Positions 1-11,527 of a DNA stretch of 64,000 bases are shown piece by piece. Location: the NCBI RefSeq assembly GCF_963169125.1, contig NC_084800.1:147122397-147186396 (forward strand), written 5' to 3'. Positions within the stretch are counted from its first letter, which is position 1; each line of letters opens with the position of its first letter. A model generated the notes under the pieces. The model saw only the letters and a program-made list of their open reading frames with translations, did no database searches and was not told where the DNA came from. Made by a program: the position numbers and the translations under genes. The stretch is from Humulus lupulus (lineage: Eukaryota > Streptophyta > Magnoliopsida > Rosales > Cannabaceae).

Positions 1-170
1 TGCATATCTAATAATCATAAACACGCATATAATATATTCACATCATCATACATATCATGCATGCCACATAGTCACACATTTAAATCACGTAATCACACAC
101 ATATCCAATTGTGCCCTCCCAGCACGCTAATCAAGGCACTAAGCCCTATTAGCATTTTTGGGTCGTTACA
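1..170 (-). mobile_element. LTR end of gypsy element A (3' LTR, partial)
   Basis: This is the U3 start of a long LTR, read on the minus strand. It ends at the plus-strand motif GGGTCGTTACA, the complement of the TGTAACGACCC start shared by the other long gypsy LTRs in the window. A polypurine tract and the end of a gypsy pol follow directly at 171-209, so this is the 3' LTR of the minus-strand element A. The rest of the LTR lies to the left of the window. Confidence 0.85.
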
Positions 171-183
171 ACTTTCCCCTCCT
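171..183 (-). other. Polypurine tract of element A
   Basis: On the minus strand this reads AGGAGGGGAAAGT and abuts the LTR start. In LTR retrotransposons this is the plus-strand primer site for reverse transcription. Element B has an almost identical tract at 16207-16219. Confidence 0.75.
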
Positions 184-206
184 ACTGAGAATTTCGTCCT
201 CGAAAT

Positions 207-2856
207 TTACCTGAATAACTTGAGATACTGATCCCACATAGATGATTCTAGTTCCTAGGTCGCTTCCTCGACCTTGCTATTCTGCCATAATACTTTGACT
301 AAAGGACTCATCTTGTTCCTCATAACCTTATCTTTTCTATCTATGATCTGAATTGGTCATTCCTCGTACGATAAATCGATCAATAGCTCTAGAACCTTAT
401 ATCCCAAAACATGAGTCGTATCTGAGACGTACTTTTGAAGCATAGAGATATAGAATACGTCATGAACTCTTGATAATGATGGTGGAAGAGCCAGTCTATA
501 GGCTACCTGCCCGATCCTCTCTAGGATCTCAAAAGGTCTTATGAATCTAGGGCTCAACTTACCTTTTTCTCCAAACCTCATCACCCCTCGTAATGGTGAA
601 ACTTGCAGAAACACGTGATCCCCTACCTGGATCTCTACGTCCCTACGCTTAGGATTAGCGTAGGTTTTCTATCTGTTCTGCGAAGCGAGCATTCAAGCTC
701 GGATCTTCCCAACAGCTTCATTAGTCTTTTGAACCATCTCCTGTCCCATATACCTCATCTCACCCATCTCATCCCAATGAATGGGCGATCTACATCTCCT
801 TCCATACAACATCTCGTATGGAGCTACTCCAATCGTTGATTGATAACTATTGTTGTACGAAAACTCAATCAACGGAAGGTACTTACTCCAAGACCCCTCG
901 AAGTCTAACATACATGCTCTAAGCATGTCCTCCAGTATCTGAATTGTCCTCTCAGACTATCCATCTGTCTGAGGATGAAAGGTTGTACTGAACTTTAGTT
1001 GAGTTCCCATAGCACTTTGCAAACAAACCCAAATTTTGGAGGTAAATAGGGGACCCCGGTCTGATACTATAGATTTAGAAACCCATGGAGACGCACAATC
1101 TCCCTAACATATAACCCCACGTACTGATCCACACTATAGGTTGTCATCACTGGTAGAAAGTGAGCTGACTTGGTGTATTTGTCTACTATCACCCACACCG
1201 AGTCATGTAGCCCCATTGTCCTGGGTAAACCTCCCACAAAATCTATGGTAATGTCTTCCCATTTCCACTCGGGAATACAAAAAGGTTGTAGCAACCCCGC
1301 TGGTCGCTGATGCTCAGCCTTCAGTGGCTAATAGGTTAAACACTTAGCCATGTATTCAACTACGTCCTTCTTCATCCCAGGCCACCAATATAAAGTCTAT
1401 AGATCCTGATACATCTTCGTGGTGCTGGGATGGAGTGAGTATGGTGTAGTATGGGATTCATCAAGTATCTCTCGTCTAATACCCATATCCATCGAAACAT
1501 AGATCTGATCTTTGTACCGTAGTAAACCTGTCTCTGAAATTGAATAATCCTTTGCCACTCCAGCTAGGACATTCCCTCTAACCTCCTACAACTGAGCGTC
1601 ATCCAACTGACCCTCACTTATCCTCTCTATGAGGGTAGACTGTAAAGTAATATTGGCCAACCGGCCCACAACCAATTATATCCTTGCTCTAGCCATCTCT
1701 TTTGCTAACTCCTTCGATATCTGTTTAGAACTAAACAACTGTCCTGGGCCCCTCCAGCTCAGCGCATCTGCCACTACATTGGATTTTCCTAGGTGGTAAA
1801 GGATGTCATAGTCATAGTCCTTCACTAATTCTAGCCAACATCTCTATCTCATGTTTAAGTCCTTCTGGGGAAAGAAATACTTTAAACTCTTATGGTAAGT
1901 GTATATCTCGCACTTCTCCCCATATAGATAGCGTCACCATACTTTCAGTGCGAACACCACCGCTGCTAACTCCAAGTCATGAGTAGGGTACAACTGCTCA
2001 TAATCCTTCAGCTATCGCGACACATAAGCAATAACCTTCTCAATCTGCATCAACACACACCCCAGTCCCAGTCTTAATGCATCACAGTATACTACAAACT
2101 TTCCTCCCTCCAAAGGAAGACTCAATACAAGAGCAGTAATCAGTCATCGCTTTAGTTCCTGTAAGCTACCCTCACACTTGTTTGACCAAGTGAACTTCAT
2201 ATTCTTCCGTGTCAATTCAGTTAACAGTGTGGCAATCGTCGAGAACCCTTCCACAAACCCTCTGTGATATCCCGCTAATCCAAGGAAACTCCTAACCTCT
2301 GAGGCATTCCTTGGCCTTGGTCAATCCCTAATTGCCTCTACCTTGGCCAGATCTACCTTAATCCCACCTCTGTTAACAATGTGTCCAAGGAATGTCACTC
2401 CTGGTAGCCAGAACTCACACTTCTTAAGCTTAACATACATCCGATGCTCTCTTAATCTATGTAATACCTGTTGGAGATGCTGCTCATGCTCTACCTCTGA
2501 ACTAAAGTAAACTAAGATGTCGTCGATGAAGATAATCACAAACTGATCCATGAAATCCTTGAACACCCTGTTCATCAGATCCATAAACGCTGGTGGGGCA
2601 TTGGTCAAATCGAATGACATGACTAGGAACTCATAATGCCCATACCTTGTATGGAAGGCTGTCTTCGGAATATCCTCGCCCTTGATCCTCAGCTGGTGAT
2701 AACCAGATCAAAGATCGATCTTCGAGAATATCGTCTTTCCCTGCAGCTGATCGAATAGGTCATCAATCCTTGGTAAGGGATACTTGTTCTTGATGGTCAA
2801 CTTGTTCAACTCCCTGTAGTTTACACACATTCTTAGAGTCCCATCCTTCTTCTTCA
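207..2856 (-). pseudogene. Element A pol, 3' part: RT end, RNase H, integrase
   Basis: This is the degraded C-terminal half of a Ty3/gypsy polyprotein, whose stop is at 207-209. On the minus strand the order is reverse transcriptase (2230-2856, with the FIDDILVY catalytic motif near 2515-2540), RNase H (about 1770-2200), integrase zinc-binding and core regions (about 690-1740), and an integrase C-terminal region with VSPLRGVMRFG and RLALPPSLSRVHDVF (357-614). Multiple stops and frameshifts break it. It aligns throughout with the pol of element B, which marks it as a Tekay/Del-like chromovirus. The right end breaks inside the FVKK motif of RT, exactly at the CAAAC target duplication. The reading continues at 13588, so the break is an insertion and not a deletion. 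Confidence 0.9.
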
Positions 2857-2861
2857 CAAAC
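2857..2861. repeat. Target-site duplication CAAAC, left copy
   Basis: CAAAC here and at 13583-13587 flanks the insertion 2862-13582. Removing the insertion and one copy restores the gypsy RT coding order of element A. Confidence 0.9.
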
Positions 2862-5800
2862 TGTAGCGCACCAAAATATTTTTTTCAGTTTAATAATTTT
2901 GTGCTTTGTTTTATTTAATTGTTAAGTGTTATGAATTATTATAGTTAATTGTTTGAATTGTTTGTTAGAAATTGTGTTTATTTAATTGTTAATTGTTTTA
3001 TTTATTTATTAATTCGTTTTGTCAATAAAATAAAGTTTGATTGAATGTACCAATATGCATGGTAAGTAGTGATGCACCTTAGTAATTAAGTGTGTGCATG
3101 TGCGTAGTTGTATGATGTACATGCAGTAGATATTTTCTACACACCTTTAATTCCTTTTATTAGAATTATATTATTTAATTAAAAAAGAAAAAAATAAAAT
3201 AAAGAAGAGAGAAAGGGATATGGGCGTGTGGCTTAGTGGGAAAGGGAAGGAATTGATTTCCTATTTTATGTGGCAATTTGATGATGCAAATGGATGATGG
3301 CTAGATAAATTGGTGTTTTCTTCTTTTAGTTTAATTGAAAAATCCCTTTATTTGAGAAATTAGATTAAACAAAATTAGTAGAAAATTAGAAAGATGAAAC
3401 TTACCCATTCTCATTAGGACCAGTGTGGCTAGGTTAGATTAAAAGTAAGGAAAGAAAAGAGAAGAGAGCATTATGCTCTTGGTGCCATCGGCCTAGTGAG
3501 AGAAAGAGAGAGAGTGAACGACTTAGAGAGAGAAAGAGAAGGAGGAGAAAAATATGAGGAAAAAGGTTCAATCCTAGGGTATGTCTCTTTATATTTGTGG
3601 TTTCTAGACTATTTTCTTTTGATTCATGTGTTTTGACAAGTGTTTTTTATTGTTGTTGTTTGTTTTCTTCATCTCTTCATGTGGGTTTCAAAACCCTATG
3701 CTTGAACAAGGGGTGGTTATAGTTTTGGGTGTTGGTCACTTTGTGTGTTCTTGATTCTACAATCAATAGAGGTAATGAATCTTTAGCCCTATTGTTATTA
3801 TGTTTTCTTGGGTTATATGGATTGATGAATTTTTTATTTTATTTTAATGCATGAAGGATTTCACCTAGGCATGGCATGGATATTTTATGTGGTTTGGTTT
3901 GTGGCATTGTTCAATTGTTGATCATGGGAAAAATCTTATTATGATTCAAGTAAAGAAGGGTTTTTTTTAGTTGTATGAAATAAGATTTGATGCTATGTTT
4001 TGTTGGTTTAAAAGTTCTATGTAAAAGCATGAAGGGATTTGGTTGTTTTGGCTAGGGGAGTTTCAGCCTAGGGGTGATGCCCAAGCATGTTTAGTTTCAC
4101 CATTTGTTTTAATGCCAATGTACTCTTAGAAATATGATAGGTTTGTAAGATTTTAAATGGGTTCCTTTAAAAAAAATGTTAATAAATGCATGCTAGGGCT
4201 TAAGTGTTGTCTTGATCTATTTTATGCTAATGTAATTCTCCCCAATTTTTTGTAAACATGCAAAAAAGAAAACATGAAATATGGATTATGAGATTTCAGC
4301 CATAAGTACGAAGCATGATGAGTTGCTTTTATTTTTGGTGTCACACATGCATGTTAAGAACATGCTAAGTTAATTGGTTAGATGAAAGGATTGTCTTAAA
4401 TCTTTTATAAATTGGTGTATTGGTGACACATGAAGATCTATATTTGAGTTTTGAGAAGCATGAATTTAAAATAGGTTAATGATGAATATTGCTTGCTGAA
4501 TTTTGGGTATAATTGGTGAGTAAATTGGTAAAACAATGATTTGCATGCATAAGTGATGTTCCAAATGCTATGTTGATTTTATGTATTTTAAAGGGTATTT
4601 TAATTCACATTAAAATTATATTTTTACTCAAATTAATACCTACAGTTTTTTAACATTTTATGAAGAAAATATAAATTTTAATTCCAAGTTTATGAGTTTT
4701 GAGTGATTAATTAGTTGTTGGAAGTTTTGGGTGAAAATGAGAAATGTCTATTGAATGAGAGAAATAATGTATGTTTTTAAATAAGTTAATACCCTAAACT
4801 ATGTATATATTAAAATGATATTTTTTTTTTCAAATGTAACCATGAATTTTCACATTTTTAATAAGTACGGTTTTCCTTATTTTTTTAAATAAGAAAATGT
4901 TGGGTTTAAATTCACTTGTATCTTTTAAACAAAATAAATAGTTGCTGAAATTTTAGATTACTAAGTTAAAAATAATTATTTTGTTTAACATATATGGATT
5001 TACACTACAGAAATTAAGTCTTAAATAATACAAGTGAAAATATATTTTTCCTACACTTAAATAAATATTTTCTCACACCAAATCTTGTAATTTTGTTAAT
5101 TTAAAAGAAAATATTATTTTACTAAAGGAAACATGAAATAGATAAGTACTTCTAAATAATTTCAAGTTTTGTTATTTTTCTATGCAATTTAAATTTATTA
5201 TTTTATGAAAAAATAAGAATAAGGTTAAATAAATTATATTTTTTAAGTGGTTAAATCCAACTTAGGGATTTTAAGGAAATAAATAATGGTGAAGAAATCA
5301 TGTTGCTAAATTTTTATTTGAAAAAGTTAGAAATAAGCATGTAGGAATTATCATTTTTAACGTCACTTTTTAACAACGCTCTCACATATGCATGTCACAT
5401 ACAAATGTACTTTTACGTTCAAATTTATGTCTATTATTCAACTATATAATTTTTACTTGGAAATCATGCATGGATAATAGGTAAAATTTGCATTATTCTT
5501 TTGTGATTCTATGTGAAAACTGTGCATATTTGGAAATTATGTATAATTTGCACCATGTGTGCATGACCCGTGCACACATGGAGTATATGTGTTGGGCACA
5601 AAAAATCTCATGCGATGCTAAAGAGTACTATTTGATTATGATTATAGACTCGTTGTGAAGTTTGTTCCATTTTTTCTTTGCTCGAACCTAAGGTAAGGAA
5701 GTTAGATAGAATCTTTTATTTATGCTATGAAACAGTAAGATTGGTTTGTAAGAGAATATATGTTATGTATGATGAAGTACCATGTGATATGAAGTATGAA

Positions 5801-6001
5801 ATGTTATTTTGAGATGATGTGATGAATTTGATGAATCATGTATTTCTTTTGTGCTGATATGACTCGATTGCATGTGTTTGTATGTTGTATGAAAAAGTGA
5901 ATGGTTGTTGTTGAACGTGACACAAAAAATGGATTACTAAGGATATAAGACGTAACCCGAGTTACTAAGGTATGACGTAACTCATAGGGCGGGGCCCAGA
6001 G

Positions 6002-8399
6002 TGTAACGCCCTGGATAGCCAAGACCGTTACACTGTGTGTTTACAAATGTGCAAGACTTGCTAATCAAGTCATTTAGTTAGAAACGTGTTACTGAATCTA
6101 CAGTTGAACTAGGGTTAAAAGATTTTGGTCATAAAAGTTTCATTTCTTATAATCAATCATTTTTACACGAGATCCCAAAAGTAATAACATTAAAAGAGAG
6201 TTTACAAAATTTCAGGATAAAAGTACAACTACTAGCCACTCTAAGGGCAAAGCAAACATTTAGGCTTTTCCTGTCCTGTACTGCTCCTCGGCCGTGGCGG
6301 CCGATCAGATGACTATGTACATTCAACCTCAAAGCTCTCCATCTCAGGACTAGTCCAATTTGCCTTTGCCTTTACCTGCAGCACGTAGCACCCGTGAGCC
6401 AAGGCCCAACAAGAAAACACAATAACTGAACATAATCATCAAACAAACAACCAGATAACTCAAACAGTATAATCATATACTCAACATTCCCAAATATTCA
6501 TATTAATCAAATATTAAGCATACCAAGTTCATCATTTCATACTAACAACCAATTCATATATGATAACTAGGATCAACGCTCTTAGGCTGAACCCTCTATT
6601 TATCCCACTGACTCCAGCCCGCTTAAACCGAGCTCAGTGAATATCAAGTTGTCCTCAGCTACCAGTGGCCAAGCCGCGCCCTATGCGCAAATATTATTTA
6701 CAGTACTCTTAGGACGTTTATCACATGTCCCACGGAATAATACTATCTATGACATCATACAGATATAGGGAGCTCTTAATCCCAACACAATCACATAACC
6801 GGGTGTAGTTTTCTTACCTTTAGATTCTGATAGCTTTGTTCAATTCAATCCTCAAGAACGATCCCATCCAAGCCCTAGCGTACACCAAGTCACGGTCTCA
6901 AGTTAGAACCATACCAAACTTCAATTCCAAAACCTAGCCTCGGGACCAATCCCGAGCCCTCGGGAAGCCCTAATTCCACCAAACGGGGTGGTGGAATCAA
7001 ACCCCGAGCTCCGAGGCAAAACCCTAAGAAATAACCCAAAAACTGCCTTCTGGAAATAGGGTAGCACTACAGCGCCATAAAGAGGGCGTTATAGCGCTAC
7101 AAACAGAGCCAACAGGCTCCCAAACACCCAAGCCTAGCGTTGTAGCGCCCTAAGGCTAGCGCTACAGCACTAGTCACAACCAGACAACACTCAGGTTTTT
7201 CCCCTTCGAACTTCCTCGAGCCAAAACCCTCTAACACCCTTCCAAACCTCAACCAAACACCAAAGCAAGCCCACCATCATCTATATCTCACCCCATATGA
7301 CCCAACCATATGAAACTTAAGCACATGGACCCCAAAACAAAGAAATCACCATAGCTGAGCTTATAGCTCAAAATCTCAACAGAAAACAACAAAAACCTCA
7401 GGACTTTAGAGCTAGAATTTCATACCTTCAATGGAGATTCTCAACCTAGATTATCCCTAGTGTCCTTTTAGCCTCAAGCCCTTCACTTCCTCAAGCTTAT
7501 CCCCCTTGTATCCATCCAAAACTCAAGTTTAGAAAATCATCTCAGCCAAAACCAAAAACACAAGAGCAGAACCTAGAAACTTACCTCAGTTGGATGCCTA
7601 ATCCCTGCTGAGACTAGATCAAGGTCCCAAGTGCAAAGCCTTAGCCTGAAGCGCCTCTGAACTTTAGCTCCAAAAAGCCCCAAGAATTGAAGAAGGAAAC
7701 CCAAACCGTGAGAGAGAAGAGACTTCTATTTCTTTTTCCTTCTTTCCTTTCTTTTCTTCAGACTTCTTTTTATTTCTTTCAGTTTCTACTATCCTCTAAA
7801 ATTTCCACTAAGGCTAAAAAACAAATTGATACTTATCTCAGCTTTTAACTCAAATGACCAATTTGCCCTCCCATAAATCCTAAGCCATTACATCATTCTA
7901 ATGGCATTTTGGTCATTACACCCAATTCCCGCTAATTCATCGAATGTCTCTAATATTTACCTCTTACATCCCGACACTTAACTAATCACCAATTATATTC
8001 CTCAATGTCAAAATAGACCCCAATATATCTCCTGAATTCCCATAAATACCCCCAGGCTCGCCCCGAGCCGGGTATAAATCCCCGCTGTGATTTTTTTGCT
8101 AAACCGCTCACTAGGATCGCCTCGAGTCACAAGCTACAAATATATCCACATAATAATGTGGTCTCAACAATTTATCACAGTTATTTACATTTATGCCCTC
8201 AACGGGCCAAAATTATGAATATGCCCTTCTAACCTAATCAAGGCCTACATGCATACTAATACGCATAGTCATGCATCATAGATATCCAAGTATTCATATA
8301 AATATGCTTTTAATCATTTAAGTCACATATAATCTAGTTATGCCCTCTCGGATACTAATCAAGGCCATTAAGTCTTATTAGAAAATTTGGGTCGTTACA
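6002..8399 (-). mobile_element. Solo LTR, same family as element B
   Basis: A 2398-bp LTR with plus-strand ends TGTAACGCCCTGG and GGGTCGTTACA, colinear with the two LTRs of element B. It is flanked by CAGAG (5997-6001) and TAGAG (8400-8404), a 5-bp duplication with one mismatch, and has no internal region. It carries a palindromic TAGCGCTA-rich block at about 7060-7170. A putative intron on the minus strand runs from donor AAAG|GTAAGAAAAC at 6817 to acceptor CTGCAG|GTAAA at 6376. It lies inside the older solo LTR 2862-13582. Confidence 0.9.
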
Positions 8400-8461
8400 T
8401 AGAGCCTCCTGTTTACCTCAAGATGTGACATGGACAAGAGAGGGACCCATGTTCACAAGGA

Positions 8462-8640
8462 TGTGATGATGATGATGTTTGAATATGTTAATGTTATATG
8501 ATACATGATAATGATGTGTGATGATGACATTTATGTATGATGTATGATGATAACGTTTATGTATGATGTATGATGTATGATGTATGATGATAACGCTAAG
8601 TACGATGTTTGACGATGTATGTATATAATGTTGTATGAGT
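8462..8640 (+). repeat. ATG-rich imperfect tandem repeats
   Basis: This stretch is built from imperfect repeats of GATGATG and ATGTATGATG within the interrupted solo LTR. It is a simple-sequence region with no coding meaning. Confidence 0.7.
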
Positions 8641-8657
8641 CTTACGATATGATTATG

Positions 8658-8662
8658 CCTTT
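8658..8662. repeat. Target-site duplication CCTTT, left copy
   Basis: CCTTT is repeated at 13159-13163. The pair defines the exact ends of the palindromic gag-only element. Confidence 0.9.
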
Positions 8663-9316
8663 TGTTGACGGTGAAATCTCTTCAACGAAATTAGATCGGA
8701 AAACTCAAAGGTAAGTCAGGTGATGTTTATATAAGAACTTAGAATAAACATTAAGGAAAAGTAAACACAGATCAACAATGGAGCAAGCCTTTGTATATTT
8801 CTCAATAACCTCTGCATACAATGAATTTTCCAACCCCCTTCCAAATGGAAGTGGAGTTTATTTTATAGTGGGCTCTAATGGCTCCTGATACAATGTGGTC
8901 CAGGGGACCAGGTAGTATGCTAGTACACTGTCAGGTGAGTGGTCGCAGGGGTAGTAGTGTCTGCTCCAGTACATGATCAGGGCAGGTGAGTGCACCTCCA
9001 CTTTAGTACCTGATCATGCTTCCACTACCCCTGAGATCACTCACCTGACAGTGTACCAGCGTACTACCTGGTCCCCTGGACCACATTGTATCAGGGGTCA
9101 TTAGAGCCCACTATAAAATAAACTCCACTTCCATTTGGAAGGGGGTTGGAAAATTCATTGTATGCAAAGGCTATTGAGAAATATACAAAGGCTTGCTCCA
9201 TTGTTGATCTATGTTTACTTTTCCTTAAAGTTTATTCTAAGTTCTTATATAAACATCACCTGACTTACCTTTGAGTTTTCCGATCTAATTTCGTTGACGA
9301 GATTTCATCGTCAACA
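8663..9316. repeat. 654-bp palindrome in place of the 5' LTR
   Basis: 8663-9029 is the inverted complement of the last 366 bases of the 3' LTR (12793-13158). 9022-9316 is a direct copy of its last 294 bases (12865-13158). The two copies overlap at the octamer CCACTACC (9022-9029), which occurs in the 3' LTR both inverted (12793-12800) and direct (12865-12872). The U3 part of the 5' LTR is absent. The arms are very similar but carry scattered substitutions. Confidence 0.9.
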
Positions 9317-9319
9317 GTT

Positions 9320-9337
9320 TGGCGCCGCCTGTGGGAA
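9320..9337 (+). other. Primer-binding site, Tat type
   Basis: TGGCGCCGCCTGTGGGAA begins three bases after the LTR end CAACA. It matches the TGGCGCC-type primer sites usual in Tat-lineage gypsy elements. I have not assigned the tRNA. Confidence 0.75.
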
Positions 9338-9384
9338 AAACAAGCATCAAGCCAGTGTTCTTCCATCACTTCCAACAAAGAAAG

Positions 9385-10896
9385 ATGCCAGGACGTTCAA
9401 AATGCCTACGGCAAATACAAGAGGATGAGGTTCGCCCAGAGGAAGTAGAGCGGAGGGCCTCCAAGAAAGACCCCTCTCCGCCCAAGCATGGAGGTGGACC
9501 AGAAGAACCTCTTCCCCTAGGGGAGGAGAGGGAAGCATCGTCCCCAGCTATCCTGCCCGACGGAGGTCATTCAGAGCCACTAGCGTATCCATTTAACCGG
9601 CCCTCGTTGACGCCACGCTCAGGCCACCAGGACCCCGGTCCCTCGACGCTCTGGCCAGGCAAGGGTCCCGAGGTACGCTCGATAAGTTCCAGCTCAAGGA
9701 CTCGCTTCTACAAGGGTGAGATTCACGAGTTGCATAAAAAGACCCAGAGGTTGGAAACCGCGGTAGAGAACATGCAGGAGGTTTTGAACGACCTACTGCA
9801 TGGGAAGTCAAGCAGACCCCTCCCTAAGCGTAAAGGGACGGAGCATGAAAAAGGGGAAAGCACTGTCCCCATAGATGATGGGGAAACCCAACTTTCCACC
9901 AGTAAGACCCCCCAGACAAGGTACCAGGGGGGACCTAGGCCGACGAAATGTCCCCAGGAGCAAAGGCGGAGGGAAGGTGATGGTCGTAAGAACGAGGCCG
10001 AAGTCCCCTCAAAAGAGGCATCCCCTAGCCTAAGAAAAGAGCTCCATGAGAAGTGGTCAGAAGTAAGAAACGCACCCCCCGCGGTTCCCCTGAGGAACAC
10101 AACCAAGGCAAGGGATCAACCCAAGAACCCGCAAAACTCCTTATGCAAAAAGAGGAGGGGACTAGACACCGAAATGCGAAGCCCACGAGGGAAGATCATC
10201 ACTGCACTTGGGGGGCACATGGATGACGAAAAATTTGACTGTGATTCACCCTTCACAAGGGAGATTTAGGCTGAGCAAATGCCCACTGGCTTCAGAGAGC
10301 CTCGCATGACTCCGTACAAGGGTACTACAGACCCAAAATATCACTTGGACTCCTTCAATAACTTGATGAGGTTAAGAGGGGTCAACAGCAGGGCAAAGTT
10401 TCATTGCTTTGTCGTCGTGCTTAAAGGTGTGGCGTACAAGTGGTTCAAGAGGTTAAGGCCAGGAACAATCGAGTCATGGCAACAATACTCTGATGAATTT
10501 CTTCAGCAACACCATGCAGCCTGTGATTACGTCATGCCAACTACCAGCCTCGCTAACATAAAGCAAGGCGAGAATGAAAGTCTAAAGGACTACATCCATA
10601 GGTTCAGTATGGAAGCAACAAAGGTGGGAGGTTTAACCAAAGTGGAGCACGAGATGGCTATTACAGCCGGAGTTCGTCCAGGAAGCAAGTTGTGTGATAA
10701 CATGCTCAAAAGAGAAGTTTCGAATTTGGATGACTTCGAGAGAGAGCACATAAGCACATACGTGTGGAAGAGGGCCATAAGAACTTCTATGTTGAAGAAA
10801 GCGAACCTTCCTCCAGTTGCCCTACGACCAATATGTCTGAAGATTCCATATAGAAGGGGGGGGGGGCATGCTAGAGGGGTCGCTGACCAAGTTTAA
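9385..10896 (+). pseudogene. Gag of the TR-GAG element, one nonsense codon
   Basis: Gag forms the virus-like particle that packages element RNA. I start it at the ATG at 9385 (MPGRSKCLRQ). The frame runs to a TAA at about 10896, roughly 500 codons, with a single in-frame TAG at 10267-10269, where CAG to TAG is the simplest change. The N-terminal third is charged and low in complexity, with a coiled-coil-like stretch near EIHELHKKTQRLETAVENM. The C-terminal part is a typical retrotransposon gag domain (TPYKGTTDPKYHLDSF, then GVAYKWFKRLRPGTIESWQQ and FLQQHHAACDY). A run of G at 10857-10866 may have shifted the tail frame. No zinc knuckle and no pol follow. Confidence 0.85.
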
Positions 10897-10954
10897 GATT
10901 GAACGAAGACCATCTAGCCATGAAAGTCCCGACTCGAGGGGAGATCACCTCAAA

Positions 10955-11245
10955 ACTTTCAAAAAGGGTCTCCAAAGTAGACGCTTGAGAAAAGGGTCTC
11001 AAAAGTAGAGGCCACCAAAAAGGGTCTCCAAAGTAGACGCTTGCGAAAAGGGTCTCCAAAGTAGACGCTTGAGAAAAGGGTCTCCAAAGTAGACGCTTGA
11101 GAAAAGGGTCTCAAAAGTAGAGGTCATCAAAAAGGGTCTCCAAAGTAGACGTTTGCGAAAAAGGGTCTCAAAGTAGACGCTTCCAAAAAGGGTCTCAAAG
11201 AAAACGCTTGCAAAAAGGGTCTCAAAGAAGACGCTTGCAAAAATA
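10955..11245 (+). repeat. Tandem array, about 28-bp unit
   Basis: About ten imperfect copies of a unit of the form AAAGGGTCTCCAAAGTAGAC plus GCTTGAGA, with variants TCAAAAGTAGAGGCCACC and GCTTGCAAA. It sits between gag and the polypurine tract, where autonomous elements would have pol. Long open frames across it on the minus strand follow from the period and are not genes. Confidence 0.9.
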
Positions 11246-11514
11246 GTACTATGCCAAATGACGAGAAGGGCGTTTCTCGCAAGAAATAATAAGCGAGCGC
11301 AAAGATAGATAAAAGGATAGCCAGAACCCAAAGGGTCAACATATCCTTATAGACACAATCAAGGTGCACCAAAGAGAGACCTATTGAACCCCCTTTCGCG
11401 TGGGCTCCAAAGGACCTCGAGCATGAAAAAATATATATATACATGAAATAAAATAAAATAGAAAATAAAAAGAAAGAGAAGAGTCTACAAGAATGCCTAA
11501 AGGCCTCCCTATAG

Positions 11515-11527
11515 ACTGGGGGGCAAG
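11515..11527 (+). other. Polypurine tract of the TR-GAG element
   Basis: ACTGGGGGGCAAG directly precedes TGTGGAGGCC, the apparent start of the 3' LTR. A G-rich tract in this setting is typical of Tat-lineage elements. It fixes the U3 start, and so shows that the left end of the element is not U3. Confidence 0.75.

Noticed and set aside
10955..11245. Regular repeats that might suggest a CRISPR-like array
   Set aside because: The units are contiguous without unique spacers and lie in a plant retrotransposon.
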